This document shows positions 1 to 11,671 of a stretch of 64,000 bases of DNA, one piece after another. The DNA comes from Cyclina sinensis. Taxonomy: Eukaryota; Mollusca; Bivalvia; Venerida; Veneridae. The position numbers and the translations under genes were made by a program. The notes under the pieces were generated by a model that ran no database searches, was not told the DNA's origin, and was given only the letters and a program-made list of their open reading frames with translations. Position 1 is the stretch's first letter, and each line of letters starts with the position of its first letter. The stretch spans positions 8,765,104 through 8,829,103 of the forward strand of contig JAAONU010000001.1 in assembly GCA_012932295.1 (NCBI GenBank), read 5' to 3'.

Positions 1-119
1 AGTATTCACATTTTTAAAATAAAAGTGTCAAATGTCAGTTTAGTGCAGTTTGTTTATTTGTAGCAGACTTACATTGAAAATGCAGACCACAGTGCTCTTA
101 GGTACTTTTCACAATATAA

Positions 120-969
120 ACAAGAGGGCCATGGTGGCCCTAGATCGCACACCTGAGTATGACTGATTTTAACAAAATTGTTATGGTCTTGATTAATTGA
201 CCCCAGATGACCCCAGATCGAAACTGACCTAGAAATTATCGAAACAACTTTTCTGACAAATTTCCAGATTATTTGGACTGAAAAAGTAGTCTCTAGAGCA
301 TTAACAATGTTTTTCTATTTTTGGGCTCTGTGACCTAGATTTTGACCCAAGATAAACCATATTCAAACTTGGGCTAGAAATCATTGAAACAATCTGTCTG
401 ACAAATTTCCAGGATATTTGAACTGAAAAAGTAGCCTCTAGAGTGTTAAAAAGGTTTTTCTATTTTTGGCTCTGTGACCTAGTTTTTGAACCCAGATGAC
501 TCCAGTTTAAACTTGAGCTAGAAATTATTGAAATAATCTTTCTAAGAAATTTCCAGGTTATTTGGACTGAAAATGTTACCTCTAGAGTGTTAACAAGGTT
601 TTTCCATATTTGGGCTCTGTGACCTAGTTTTTGCCCAAGATGACCCATATTCAAACATGAGCTAGAAATTATCGAAATAACCTTTCTGACAAATTTCCAG
701 GATATTTGGACTGAAAATGTAGCCTCTAGATTGTTAACAAGGTTTTTCTGTTTTTGGGCCATGTGACCTAGTTTTTCATCCCAGATAACCCATGTTCGAA
801 CTCGTCTGAGTAATCCCTGGGCCAAACATCCTTACTAAGTTTCTTGACATTTGAGGCAAAAATGTGACCACTAGAGTGTTAACAAACTAAGTGTGGACGT
901 CAGACGGATGGCGGACATTGATCAATCCTTATAGCTCACCATGAGCCTATGGCTCAGGGGAGCTAAAAA
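120..969 (+). mobile_element. Non-autonomous element, GGGCC-hairpin family, copy 1
   Basis: The element starts ACAAGAG at 120, followed by a hairpin at 126-140 (GGGCCA, 3-nt loop, TGGCCC). The core is about five tandem units with landmark CTCTAGAG at 291, 436, 580, 724 and 869, a period of 144-145 bp. The 3' end has a second hairpin at 943-955 (GAGCC TAT GGCTC) and then AGCTAAAAA. It codes for nothing; the 121-residue frame on the minus strand (460-825) is only the repeat core read through. The layout is that of pearl-like or Helentron-type non-autonomous elements, which is inference. Confidence 0.8.
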
Positions 970-1077
970 TGGCAAAAATATATCAGCTATTTTATCCATC
1001 ACTAACTCTAACCTAGATACTTCTTTGTGGTCAAGAGGTTAATGTCACTTCAAATCACTGAACCCTTCAATGACTGA

Positions 1078-1311
1078 TGGTTATGGCTAGTGGTTATTGC
1101 TTATGGTTATGGCTGGTAGTTATGGCTGATGGTTATGGCTGATTTTGATGGCTGATGGTTATGGTTGACGATGGTCATGGCTGATGGTTATGGCTAGTGG
1201 TTATTGCTAATGGTTATGGCTGGTGGTTATGGCTGATGATTATGGTTGATGATGGTTATGACTGGTGGATATGGCTGGTGGTTATGGCTGGTGGTTATGG
1301 CTGATGGTTGT
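1078..1311. repeat. Minisatellite, about 12-bp unit
   Basis: Variants of GGTTATGGCTGAT and GGTTATGGCTGGT repeat many times with small substitutions. No function is visible. Confidence 0.9.
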
Positions 1312-3026
1312 GAGTCCAAGTCCTGATACCAACTATTAAAATTTATGTGAAAAGTTGGCATAGGGAAGTTAGTATTTTCTTACAGAAAATAGGAGCACTG
1401 CTCCTTGCCAGGAACAATTGTCAGGTAAACTGCCCAACCTGTATGACTTCCACTGTAAGAAGGCATTAAACTCAAACTAAAGTCCATCAACTTAACAAAT
1501 CAACTCAACTGGAAAAGTGATATAACTATCTTCTTGCCCACTAGACAGTAAATTGTATTGCATGAGGACTAAAAATTCTCCAAGAATCATTTTGACCTGA
1601 ACTTTTTGAATGATGTCAGTTTTTGAAGCTTTTAAACCACAGCAAAGACATCCTGGCTTCTTTCACCTGCATGTCTTACACATTTTTCAGAGGAATAAAA
1701 ATGTCTTAATATATTGAGAAACCATTTTCACCTAGGCAGAAAAGGCCAATTTCTAATTAATATGATGAGTTTATTGGTATAATGTTTAGAATTGTTCAGA
1801 ATCTAGGTAAAAGTTGCATGATTTCATATTCAATGTGCCAAGGCAATCACTGTAGTATCTGTAGTCCATAAAACACAACATGGTGAATACATGCCACCCA
1901 TCTTTCACATACCCTACATTCCTGTGGAACAAAGTCATGCCAGCTGTCAACTGCTGGCCTCACTTTCAGAATGAGAATGAAGGTCACAAATCCCCTAATG
2001 AATTGTGAATTACGGGTAAAAAGTCATGAAACCTTAATGAAACTGCCCTAAAATGAAGGACACTCAAACAGCAGACTAAGATTTAGTTCAGACTTCCTAG
2101 AGTTGGCAGAGATGATTCATTTCAGGCGGGCATCAACTCCATCGTCCAAGCTGGACCTTCTAGTTCCTAATTTGATCATTTTCATGCTAATTACTGTAGG
2201 TATTTTACAACTGTATAACCGTGTACAAGGACAAATTTCCAGCAAAGCAAATAAGAAACTGGCCTTAAATATCAGGTTTAAGGTACAGATCATTTCAAGC
2301 CAGAAAGATGGGCTGATGACCACTGCATAAAAGGCAACTTTTTACTTTAACCTCTGCACTTTGAATTCAAAGAAACCAAACTTGGGCATGGCTATGACAA
2401 GATTCTTAGTAATTTCTGGTCTTGGTTCAATGATCAAACATACATTTCCATGTATCTATTTTCTTTCAGCCTGGAAAGACTTTCATTTACTTTATTTGTA
2501 AAGACACAACTGCAAAAATGTGTGTACACATGTGAGGAACATGTTCTTGCTTGTGATCATTGACTGCAGAGGATGTGCAATAAACTACTGTAACTCAGGT
2601 AAACTAACTACCAGGTGGGATCACTTAGCCAGATTTTGACACCTAACCTACAGTGCACCTGTGAGTTGTTCTGTCTGAGCTGCTGAAATATAGGTTTAAT
2701 AATTTCAAGAGAAATGTTTAACTGAAGTTCTACCCTTAATCATGACTGACTGCCAGAGACAGACAAGTAAACTTGTAAAAAAAATTGACAAAAACAGCAA
2801 CTGGATGCCTGATCGTAATTGTTGTACACCGGCAGACATTTGTACCTTGTCCTTATTCTGTACAAGAGGACTTCTGTCTCATCTTACTTCTGTGCTGAAA
2901 AAGACTGATCCATATAACTAGACTCTTTGTTTTAGTTTGGAGCCCTTGTGTTCATGTTGTGTAGGTTAATATTTCCCAACTGCTGTAAATCTGTGTAGGT
3001 TAACATTTAACAAATATATTCATTTT
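1312..3026. other. AT-rich single-copy stretch
   Basis: I see no repeat, RNA gene or convincing exon here. Short frames on both strands at 2103-2330 overlap each other and resemble nothing I know. Confidence 0.5.
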
Positions 3027-3145
3027 GTGTAGGTTAAGATTTAACAAATACATTCATTTTGTGTAGGTTAAGATTTAACAAATATATTCATTTTGTGTAG
3101 GTTAACATTTAACAAATATATTTATTTTGTGTAAGTCAACATTTA
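3027..3145. repeat. Short tandem repeat, 34-bp unit
   Basis: The motif GTGTAGGTTAACATTTAAC recurs at 3027, 3061, 3095 and 3129 (a 34-bp step), with a looser copy at 2993. Between motifs the unit is AT-rich. Confidence 0.85.
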
Positions 3146-3833
3146 CGCCTTTTGACTGACATTTAGGTTGAAGTTGTCTAGACCCATTAGGTCCCTTCAA
3201 ACATGCAGCAAGGGCTTGAGCTTGATCCATTAAGTAAAAGGTGTCTGAGAGGCAAATATTCATTGCATATAGTGAATGTATGGAACATATCCTCAAACCA
3301 TTGATAGTACTTACAGATCATTCACACACTATAAAGGCAGTCCATGAGCAACAAAAAAGTAGTAATTTCAGGTCATGCTAAATATGTCATAGACCAATCA
3401 TAAACCTAGAGACTTGACCATGCACACCACAACTGACTGTTTGTAGCACAATGTACCAATGACCGGCCAGGAACCTAGGATATAATGTCTGCACCTAGTT
3501 TACAATGTTTACAATGAAATACTGTGTAATAAACTCCTTCACATTTGGTGATAAATTTTCCCTTGGCAGGTAAATCTTCCTACCTAAATATGAACATAGT
3601 TTTACATTATTGCAACACCATAATGGTCAAAAAGCCTTCAATAATAATTACTGTACAGAAACAAAATTAACCCACACATTGGAAATTGATCATGACAACT
3701 GAAGAAAGAAATTTATTCAAGTGCAGGCAGCCTAAATCATAATGATTTTGTGTGGTGGGGGGGGGGGGAGTGTATGAACTATTCACTATTAACCAGTTTC
3801 AACTATATTGTTTCAAATACCAATTCTTAGTAT
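3146..3833. other. Single-copy stretch with a G run
   Basis: Nothing coding is recognised. A run of 12 G lies at 3757-3768. Confidence 0.5.
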
Positions 3834-4070
3834 ATTATTTCTTATACCAGTTCTAAGTAATTATTTTGCATATCTGTTCCAAGTGTATTATTTCATATAC
3901 TGGTTCTAAATATATTATTTCATATACGAGTTCCATATATATTATTTCATATACTAGCTCCATATATATATTATTTCATATACCACTTCCATATACATTA
4001 CTGGTTCCAAGTATATTATTTCAAATACTAGTTCCAAGTATATATCAGTTCAAAGTGTATTATTTCATAC
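3834..4070. repeat. Minisatellite, about 27-bp unit
   Basis: Units of the form TATTATTTCATATACYAGTTC repeat about eight times at roughly 27 bp with point changes and small indels. Because 27 is divisible by three, one plus-strand frame stays open and encodes repeated IISYTSS-like peptides. I treat this frame as an artefact of the repeat. Confidence 0.85.
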
Positions 4071-4465
4071 ATTTTGCTGTGAATTTCACAGTATAAAAGC
4101 AAAGCACAGTCTGACGTAGCAATGAAATTCTGTATAGCAAAACTATTTCATACCTTATCAAAAAATGGACAATCCTTTATTAATCCCTTGTTAGATGTCA
4201 TTACTTACAACAAACTATCATATCAACATATTTATAGCAAACAATCATATTACTACTTATAACAAAATACCTGTTCTACTGACATAAAATTATTGCTGGA
4301 AATATAAACATCCAAAACCAGACACTATTTTAACAAAGATGATGCCTATAAAGTAACAGTAAGAGATCTTTTCACAAGAAATGGCAATAACTATATCACT
4401 TATAGGCTGCCCACCTGAGTGAAGGAATTTGCAATAAATATGTTTGACATTAAAGATGTTTTTAC

Positions 4466-4494
4466 CTGGGAGGAACAGATGCGGGAATATTGAC
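4466..4494 (-). CDS. Candidate small exon of a minus-strand split gene
   Basis: On the minus strand the segment follows an acceptor ending ACTATACAG and is followed by donor CCCAG|GTAAAA. The 29-bp segment is open and reads VNIPASVPP in phase 0 to 2, compatible with the candidate exon at 5298-5337. A further acceptor (CTTCACTCAG at about 4414) leads into WAAYK and a stop, which would make a C-terminus, but the intron between would be only about 52 nt. So short a segment can easily be open by chance. Product unknown. Confidence 0.2.
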
Positions 4495-5297
4495 CTGTAT
4501 AGTAAGTCTATAAATAGTAAGTCCTTACGTCAAAACTGTCAATAGTTGTAGGCTGATATTGACTGACCATACAAAGGTGTAGTTCTGTAGATAACATAGA
4601 AAAACATGAGAATCAGACATCGCTAAACCATGACAATAATCACATGATGCAAATGAATTGCTGTAATTACATTTCTTCGTAATTATGTTTGTTGTTTGGT
4701 TTGTCTGTTGTATATTTGAATGAAATATCAGAAAAGCCAGAAAAAAAAAACGTTTTGGATTTTGTCAAAAATCCCAACCAAGTTGGTTATTCTGATGATT
4801 TTGCATTTTTTTATTTGAGGATTTTTTTTCTAAATGACGTAAATGATGTTCCGTCTTTCGTTAGCAAAACTAAACCCAAACTGGTTACTTACCGGTATTT
4901 CTATTCATTACTTTTGTGTTGTTGGTTTCAATGAGATAATGCATAAACAGATATTATATTGGAAATTGTCAACAACCAAAACACACAAAGATTGTAAGTT
5001 AAAAATGGATAGAAGCATAAAATAATCAGCTACCAATATCACTGAAAATGGTGAATGCAGCAAAAGTAACCTGAAAGCTCTATTCTTTCAAAGATATCAA
5101 GAAATATTTCGAGGTTTTAAACACACAGAAGGAGATTCACATACATCTAAAAAAATTTAAAACTTCATTTCTCAAATAAGCTAAATAGAGCACACCATAA
5201 ATCTGTTTAAAATTAATTCACTAAATTTGGGTGTGTTCACATTTAGAATCTTAAATATAGCTTCTTGTTTGAAGTACAGCAAAATATATATACGTAC

Positions 5298-5337
5298 CAA
5301 TTTATACATTGAAAATCCTCTTTCCCTGTCTATAAAC
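5298..5337 (-). CDS. Candidate small exon of a minus-strand split gene
   Basis: Read on the minus strand, acceptor TTGGTTTTCACATAG precedes 40 bp that are open in one frame (FIDRERGFSMYKL, phase 2 to 0), followed by donor AAATTG|GTACGTA. Its phases fit the candidate exons at 7323-7356 (upstream) and 4466-4494 (downstream). No domain is recognised. Confidence 0.25.
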
Positions 5338-6665
5338 CTATGTGAAAACCAATACACTACCAATTTATTCTGGATTTAATTAAATGAATCAATGAATGAA
5401 CTTATCAGGGATAAAAACATCGAACACAAGCCTGGAGGTTTTTCATTGATAACACTTCTCAAGCCGACTTGCATTTAACATTCCTGAGCGTAATTTAGGT
5501 CAACAAATCCATTGATGTATAAAAATAGAGGAGTAATAGTAAGTCGGTGACCCATATGGTTAGTTTAAAGCTGATAAATAAGTAGTTAGTTGGCCTGGGA
5601 AGGTTTTTTTTTTCCAACCTGTGATGAGCCTTGCCCTCTAGCCACTGGTTTGTTTGTGTATGTGCAAGAAAAATTAGGCCAGATTTGTTTGGACTTGACA
5701 TTTATACATCAGTAGAATATAAGATAATAATTATATAAAAATAATACTCATGTTTATTTATTAGTGGTTTGTGCTATGACGTGTGTCTTAATAATTACAA
5801 TAAGAAATCCACAATAACAGTTTTGTTTTACACAGAGGTATGTCCCATACCTTTGTAACTTTTGATCTCATACAGACCATTTTTGATCTGCTAGGAGAAC
5901 AAAGTTATTTTAAACAGCCAACACATTATTTAAATAAGTAATACTAACATATTACATACAGGCTCGGTCGTATGGCTTCAGTGGTACAGAAGATAAATAA
6001 ACTCAAATATCTCTCCAAGGCATGTCGGTAGTAAGCAATAATTTAGCTGTAACTGGACACCGGATAATGACTTTTGACCTTTACCATCAAAGTAAACACA
6101 ACCTGCCTGGGATGATATTTTCAAAGTCAAAAGTCTTAAAGTGAATGGTACTTGAACACAAACTTCGATGTAAAAAAGACTTCTGTTAATGTCCAACAGA
6201 AGCTAATTCTGTTAACCTCATGTCAGACTAAGTAAATTTAATACGATGAAATACTTTTATAATTTGACAAATATTTAAAATATTTTACTTAAATTGATTT
6301 CAGTTTCAAAACTTTCATTCAAACATGCAACTGAAATTTAAGCAAATCATAATTTCATAATTTTTTCTTAAAGTGGCAAATTCCAAGGCCCATTATTAAA
6401 CTCGTTTGTATTTTCATACTTTTCAAAATTTGTATAATTAGACAATATTATGTGTTATTCAGGTTATCAAGTGTTGCAAAATTGGTCTGAAAAGAAAATC
6501 TATTATCAAATCGAACCCGAGAGAGCATTTTGAGTTACTATTGGCAAATAATCAAAAAGTTATTAATAGAGAGCAACGTGAAACACTTTCTGAAGTCTTG
6601 TACACTTTCACCCTAACAGGTCAGTATTATCATAACAAATACTGTTTGGATGCATGATAAATTAA

Positions 6666-6871
6666 CCCTGAACATGCTGAAATTTTGTAATGGATTTGCC
6701 TAGCTTTGAATTTGGAACAGTCCATTCAAAGTTTAAGGTATTTCAATGTTAAAATACAAAAATGGAGCTACCAACAGTATAGAGCCTGGTCAGACTGCAC
6801 GGATGTGCAGGCTGGCCTGTCTCAATACTGGTGGCAAAGGCTAATCACTTTCGGTTCCAGCAGGTTAAGGG
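6666..6871 (+). mobile_element. TTAA-flanked MITE, copy 1 (piggyBac-like)
   Basis: Flanked by TTAA at 6662-6665 and 6872-6875, with ends CCCTGAAC and TTAAGGG. A second copy lies inverted at 63442-63646 with the same flanks. The centre (about 6770-6835) forms an imperfect hairpin, with arms such as CAGTATAGAGCCTGG and TCTCAATACTGG. TTAA target sites with CCC ends are typical of piggyBac-type elements; family membership is inferred. Confidence 0.8.
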
Positions 6872-6875
6872 TTAA

Positions 6876-8100
6876 TCAAATAGTACTGAATCACTTATTT
6901 ATCCAGTTACTAGTATTCAATGCATTTATAATGTCAAATGTACTTCTGTTAAAACAGATTCCTACAAAGAGTAACTTCCCTTGCCACCTGGCGACATCGA
7001 CTCTTGGAGATGAAAATCGACTGTCGCTGACATAACAGCCATCGACAATTATTTGATTATCTTCACATCACTAAGGTTATCATATTTATATCATTTTCAA
7101 ACTTACTATAACAGATTCTGCGAAAATTCACAACTGGTTTAAATATTTCTTGAATTAGATCAGTACTTATGTACGAATAATTTTAGTTCAGTAAATATAT
7201 ACTATTTTTAGTATAAACAGTGCAACTTATTGACTTGAGTACTACAGCTGGTAAGTGAGTACATTACCAATGCTGAATTCAACATAAATAAAATATAAAA
7301 GAAACATCAAAGAGCTCTCTACCTTTCACATGTATTTCTCTGCCACTTTTTGTTCTCTCATTTGTATAAAAGCAAATAATTTTTGTTCCCGTTGTTTCAA
7401 TAATGAAAACTGTACAACGAGATATTTTCTCTTTAGCCAACTGCCACGTGTTGCAAAAGTCATAATTTAGCTTATTACTTTGGTAGTTTATTAACTATTT
7501 TCAGTGCATCTTGTTTTGTTGACTTTTTGCTTATGTTAACTTCAAACAAAAGTGGTCGAATGAGAAATCTTGTGTGGGCAAGGTAGCTCATATTGTAATG
7601 AAAAGGAATGTGAATTACTGTCATATTTAGCTTCTAATTTACTGTAATATGATAACAACACACTGAAGTAGAAGCTTTCAGCTTTAACACAGGTGAAAAC
7701 TGCAAAATTATTTTTAAATAAGTTATAATATCCCTGTATTGCACTAATCTCTGGTGCTAAATTTATTACATAATCTGAAAAACTTAAATCACTTCATCTC
7801 TTGTTTAACCAGTGACAATTTACCATCATGGACAGTCATTTAAGTAAAGTACTTGGGCCATGTACCCCACCCACATATGACGAAACTCAACTTTCACTAA
7901 TGCAGATTTGGGTAACCTAAGAAAATCAAACAACATTCAATGAAACAACATTAAGAATGCTTTATATGCAGTGAATTGGGCTGACAACTTATGTATCACA
8001 ATTCATAACAATATATCAATCAGGTGCAATATACCAAACATGCCCTGAAGTGAGAAGCATAATATATATCTTGTATCACAATTCAAAATATATTTTTATC
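6876..8100. other. AT-rich non-repetitive stretch
   Basis: No repeat family is recognised. It contains one tentative exon at 7323-7356. Confidence 0.4.
7323..7356 (-). CDS. Candidate small exon of a minus-strand split gene
   Basis: On the minus strand, a pyrimidine-containing acceptor region ending AAATGAG precedes 34 bp, followed by donor GAAAG|GTAGAG. Phase 1 to 2 gives NKKWQRNTCE and links the candidate exons at 9537-9617 and 5298-5337. Phase 0 is also open, so the frame is chosen only by phase agreement. Confidence 0.2.
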
Positions 8101-9120
8101 ACAACAAAACTTATCAGTCAAGCCCTCATGTAAGCGAATTCATTGCAATAATCAATTAAGCCACTCAAATATCAATCAAGCCCTAAAGTGAACAAGTATA
8201 TGCCATGAATGTACTATATACCAATCAAGGGCAACAGTCAGCAGAATATGCTTCCTTTACCACAATTTTGCAGCAGAATATGTCAGTCAGGCAGTCCAGT
8301 ATTATGGTCTTCACCAAAGTATGATCCGCACTTTTTTACTTCCCTGACAACCCAAAGACTTGGGGATGCATCTGGTCATTTCTTTCAAGAAAACTGCATG
8401 ATTTCAACATCGGAACTGACGACAGCTTCCCTTACTGTTGTACCAACTAGAAGTGTGAATACCCAGTAAACATGTCTCTAATTACTAATTAATAATGAGA
8501 AGTTTGGTGACACTTTGTAGATTGTTCGTTATTGTTCCTGTTCCTTTGATATGCAAGAATTATCTATTAATGATAAGAAGTTTGGAGTCAGTTTGCAGAG
8601 TTAAGCAGCACCTTTTATCCCATTCATTTTTCGGACAGTAAATGGATAAACTGAAGCTTTTTTTCACAAGACTGACCTGTCAAAATTTAGGTGTGCATTA
8701 TACATGAGTGCACATTATACTTGGGTGAATACAGTAAGCACAAAATACTAGTCAAGCCCTCAAGTGAGCAAGTATATGCCAATTAAATACTTTACCAATC
8801 AAGTGCACCAGTCAGCAGTACATGTATTTTGTATCACAATTTGAAGTCAGGCACTCCAGGAAACAAAATAACCCCTCCAAACAGAAGAATATACCAATAT
8901 CAAGCCTTAAAACATATAAATCAAACCCTCTATTGAGCAGAATATGCTTCTTGTGTCACAATTTGCAACTGAATACGGTATATCAGCCAGACCTCTAGTA
9001 TGCAGAATTCAATCAAGCCCTCCAGTGTACTTAAAAGCCCTCAAACAAAGAGATAACCATTTGGTCTTCAAGAAAGCTAGTCCTCAGGTGAATAGAATAC
9101 ATATTCCTTCTGTGATCAAA
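8100..9120. repeat. Degenerate repeats of CAAGCCCTC-type units
   Basis: Loose copies of AATCAAGCCCTCAAGTGAGCAAG and similar recur at irregular spacing and lead into the tighter array that follows. A 50-bp piece at about 8690-8738 (GTGCATTATACATGAGTGCA and on) looks like an element end. Confidence 0.5.
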
Positions 9121-9445
9121 ATTTACCAAGTCCTCCAAGTAGCAAGCAGAATATACCAAGTCTTCCAAGTAGCAGAAACATACCAAGCCCTCTAAGGAGC
9201 AAGCAGAATATACCAGCCAGACCTCTTAGGGACAGAATATACTAAGCCCTCCAAGGAGCAAAATATACCAAGCCCTCCAAGGGGCAGAATTTACCGAGCC
9301 CTCCAAGGAGCAAGCAGAATATACCAAGAAGTCTTCCAAGGAGCAGAATATACCAAGCCCTCCAAGGGGCAGAATATACCAAGCCCTGCAAGAAGCAGAA
9401 TATACCAAGCCTGTCATGGAGCAGAAGATACCAATGTGAAGGAGC
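9121..9445. repeat. Minisatellite, about 26-bp unit
   Basis: Units of CCAAGCCCTCCAAGGAGCAG plus AATATA repeat about 12 times with lengths of roughly 23-34 bp. The two overlapping minus-strand frames here (9226-9454) are the array translated and contain repeats such as LEGLVYS; I do not accept them as genes. Confidence 0.85.
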
Positions 9446-10210
9446 AGAATACAATTAAATGTTCTACTAAGCTAGAATGAACAATATTACATACAAAAGA
9501 ATGATACAGACGGCAAGAACATATGTAAATACATACCTCTAACTCTCTTTGCAGTAGATAACACACCAAAATATTTTGTGCATTGCCTCATTCTTTCCTT
9601 CTCATAGGAGACTTTTTCTGCAAATAGAACAAATATTGTGTTGGAGTAATCACAGCTACATTATGCAAAAACCAACTTTGTGAGCATTCCTAGAGCACAA
9701 ATACCTCAGTATATGAGTTAACTTGGGAGTTTATTGCTTTGTTGTACTACAGTTTTTCTACCTTCAAGTTAACACTGCATTGTATTATTGTTTCTAATTA
9801 ACTCCATCTAATAGGAAAAAAGCAGAACACTTGCCATCCATACATTTGCAAAGGGAATACAATACTTGTAATTATCAAAGAAATATAATAGACATACATA
9901 TTGTCTGCAGAAAAAACTTGCTGCACTGGCCTAAACTGACAGACCCTTCACTGGCTTGAACTAACAGACTCTGCACTGGTCTGAAATGACTAGCTCTGGA
10001 CTTGTCTGAACTGACCTGACTGATTACTACCACTATCTATGTAAGTTGAAACTGCTGTGAAAGCTTGTCAGAAAACAAAATTTTATGTATCACATTAACT
10101 TACTTTTCTATTCATTTTAAATGTGAAAACATTTACTCAAAGAGCTGGATATCCACTTTAGACTAGCTAAACAATGTACTGTACCAGAAAGTAAATAGCC
10201 TGGTACAATT
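9446..10210. other. Single-copy stretch around a candidate exon
   Basis: AT-rich. A few CACTGGTCTGAA/ACTGACAGAC repeats lie at 9930-10010. The only other item is the candidate exon at 9537-9617. Confidence 0.4.
9537..9617 (-). CDS. Candidate 81-bp exon of a minus-strand split gene
   Basis: On the minus strand a textbook acceptor (TTGTTCTATTTGCAG) is followed by 81 bp and then donor TTAGAG|GTATGT. One of the three frames is open across the segment (phase 1 to 1) and reads VSYEKERMRQCTKYFGVLS and on, a charged stretch with helical character. Its phases match the candidate exons at 18520-18550 upstream and 7323-7356 downstream. No family is recognised. An 81-bp open frame is not rare by chance; the support is the quality of both splice sites. 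Confidence 0.35.
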
Positions 10211-10670
10211 AAGTACTGCTTTAGCAAAGAATTTATCAACATTGGTCTGTACTGGACAGTAAATACAAATGAAACTGTCAAAACTAGTCTGTATTGGACA
10301 GTAAATTTAAGCACTCAGCTTTTGAACAGAATTTATCAACATTGGTCTGTACTGGACAGTAAATACAAACACTGCTTTTGCAATGAAACTGTCAAAACGA
10401 GTCTGTATTGGACAGTAAATTTAAGCACTGCTTTAGCAATGAAACTGTCAATACGAGTCTGTATTGGACAGTAAATTTAAACACTGTTTTAGCAAAGAAT
10501 ATATCAACACTGATCTGTAGAATTAACACAAACACTGCATTTGCGAAAAAAATTATGAGAGCTAGTCTCTACTGGACAATAAATTTTAACACTGGTCTGT
10601 ACTGGACAATACATACAATCAATGCTTGAGCACAGATCTGTAGCAGACATTTAATACAAACACTGCTTTT
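10211..10670. repeat. Tandem repeat of CTGTACTGGACAGTAAAT units
   Basis: The motif GTCTGTAYTGGACAGTAAAT repeats about nine times, separated by AAACACTGCTTTTGCAATGAA-like spacers. Spacing alternates, with an apparent larger unit of about 110 bp. It abuts the mobile element at 10675. Confidence 0.8.
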
Positions 10671-10674
10671 ACAA

Positions 10675-11671
10675 ACAAGAGGGCCATGATGGCCCTGGAT
10701 CGCTCACCTGAGTACTTTGCCTGAGGGTCTACCGTTAAGCAACATTACATTTTCTAACTGAAGATATTCAAAGATCTCATATTTTATACAAACAAGAAGA
10801 TTTTCAAAGTTTGCCCTATGTAAAATAAGTTCAACCCCCGAGGCGGGGCCAAATTTGACCCCAGGGGCATAATTTGAACAAACTTGGTAGAGGTCCACAA
10901 GACAATGTTACATACCAAATCTTAGATCTCGGGGCCTTGTGGTTTCAGACAAGAAGATTTTTAAAGTTTTCTATATAAGCCTATGTAAAATCCATTGACC
11001 CCCGGGTAGGGGCCAAATTTGACCCCAGGGGCTTAATTTGAACAAACTTAGTACAGGTCCACCTGACATTGCTACATACCAAATCTTAAGGCTCAGGGCC
11101 TTGTGGTTTCAGCCAAGAAGATTTTTAAAGTTTCACTATGTTAAATCAGTTGACCCCCGGGGCCAGGCCAAATTTGACCCCAGGTGCATAATTTGAACAA
11201 ACTTGGTAGAGGTTCACTAGACAATGTCCCATACCAAATCTTAAGGCTCAGGGCCTTGTGGTTTCAGACAAGAAGATTTTTAAAGTTTCACTATATAAGC
11301 CTATGTAAAATCAATTGACCCCCAGGGTGGGGCCAAATTTGACCCCAGGGGCATAATTTGAACAAATTTGATAGAGGTCCACTAGACAATGCTACATACC
11401 AAATCTTAAGGCTCAGGGCCTTGTGGTTTCAGACAAGAAGATTTTCAAAGTTTTTCTTTTAAGTTGCCATAGCAACCAGACTTCTTGATGGAATTGAATT
11501 CTTTGAACAACTTTGGTAGAGCTTCATGCAAGGAACATCCCAGGCAAGCTTCATCAAATTTGGCCCAGAGGTTTCAGAGAAGATGTCGTTTGAATGAAAT
11601 TGTTGACGGACGACGGACAAAGTCCGGTCACAATAGCTCAACATGAGCCAAAGGCTCAGGTGAACTAAAAA
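10675..11671 (+). mobile_element. Non-autonomous element, GGGCC-hairpin family, copy 2
   Basis: ACAAGA at 10675, 5' hairpin at 10681-10695 (GGGCCAT G ATGGCCC), about four core units with the landmark AAACTTGGTAGAGGTCCAC at a step of 155-165 bp, a GACGGACGACGGAC run near 11605, and a 3' hairpin at 11645-11657 (GAGCC AAA GGCTC) ending GAACTAAAAA. No coding capacity. Confidence 0.85.

Larger units (their letters stand above)
4071..6665. other. AT-rich non-repetitive stretch
   Basis: Apart from the two candidate small exons listed here, I see only low-complexity AT-rich DNA. A possible minus-strand polyadenylation signal (AATAAA) lies near 4172-4180, but in this base composition such hexamers are common. 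Confidence 0.4.
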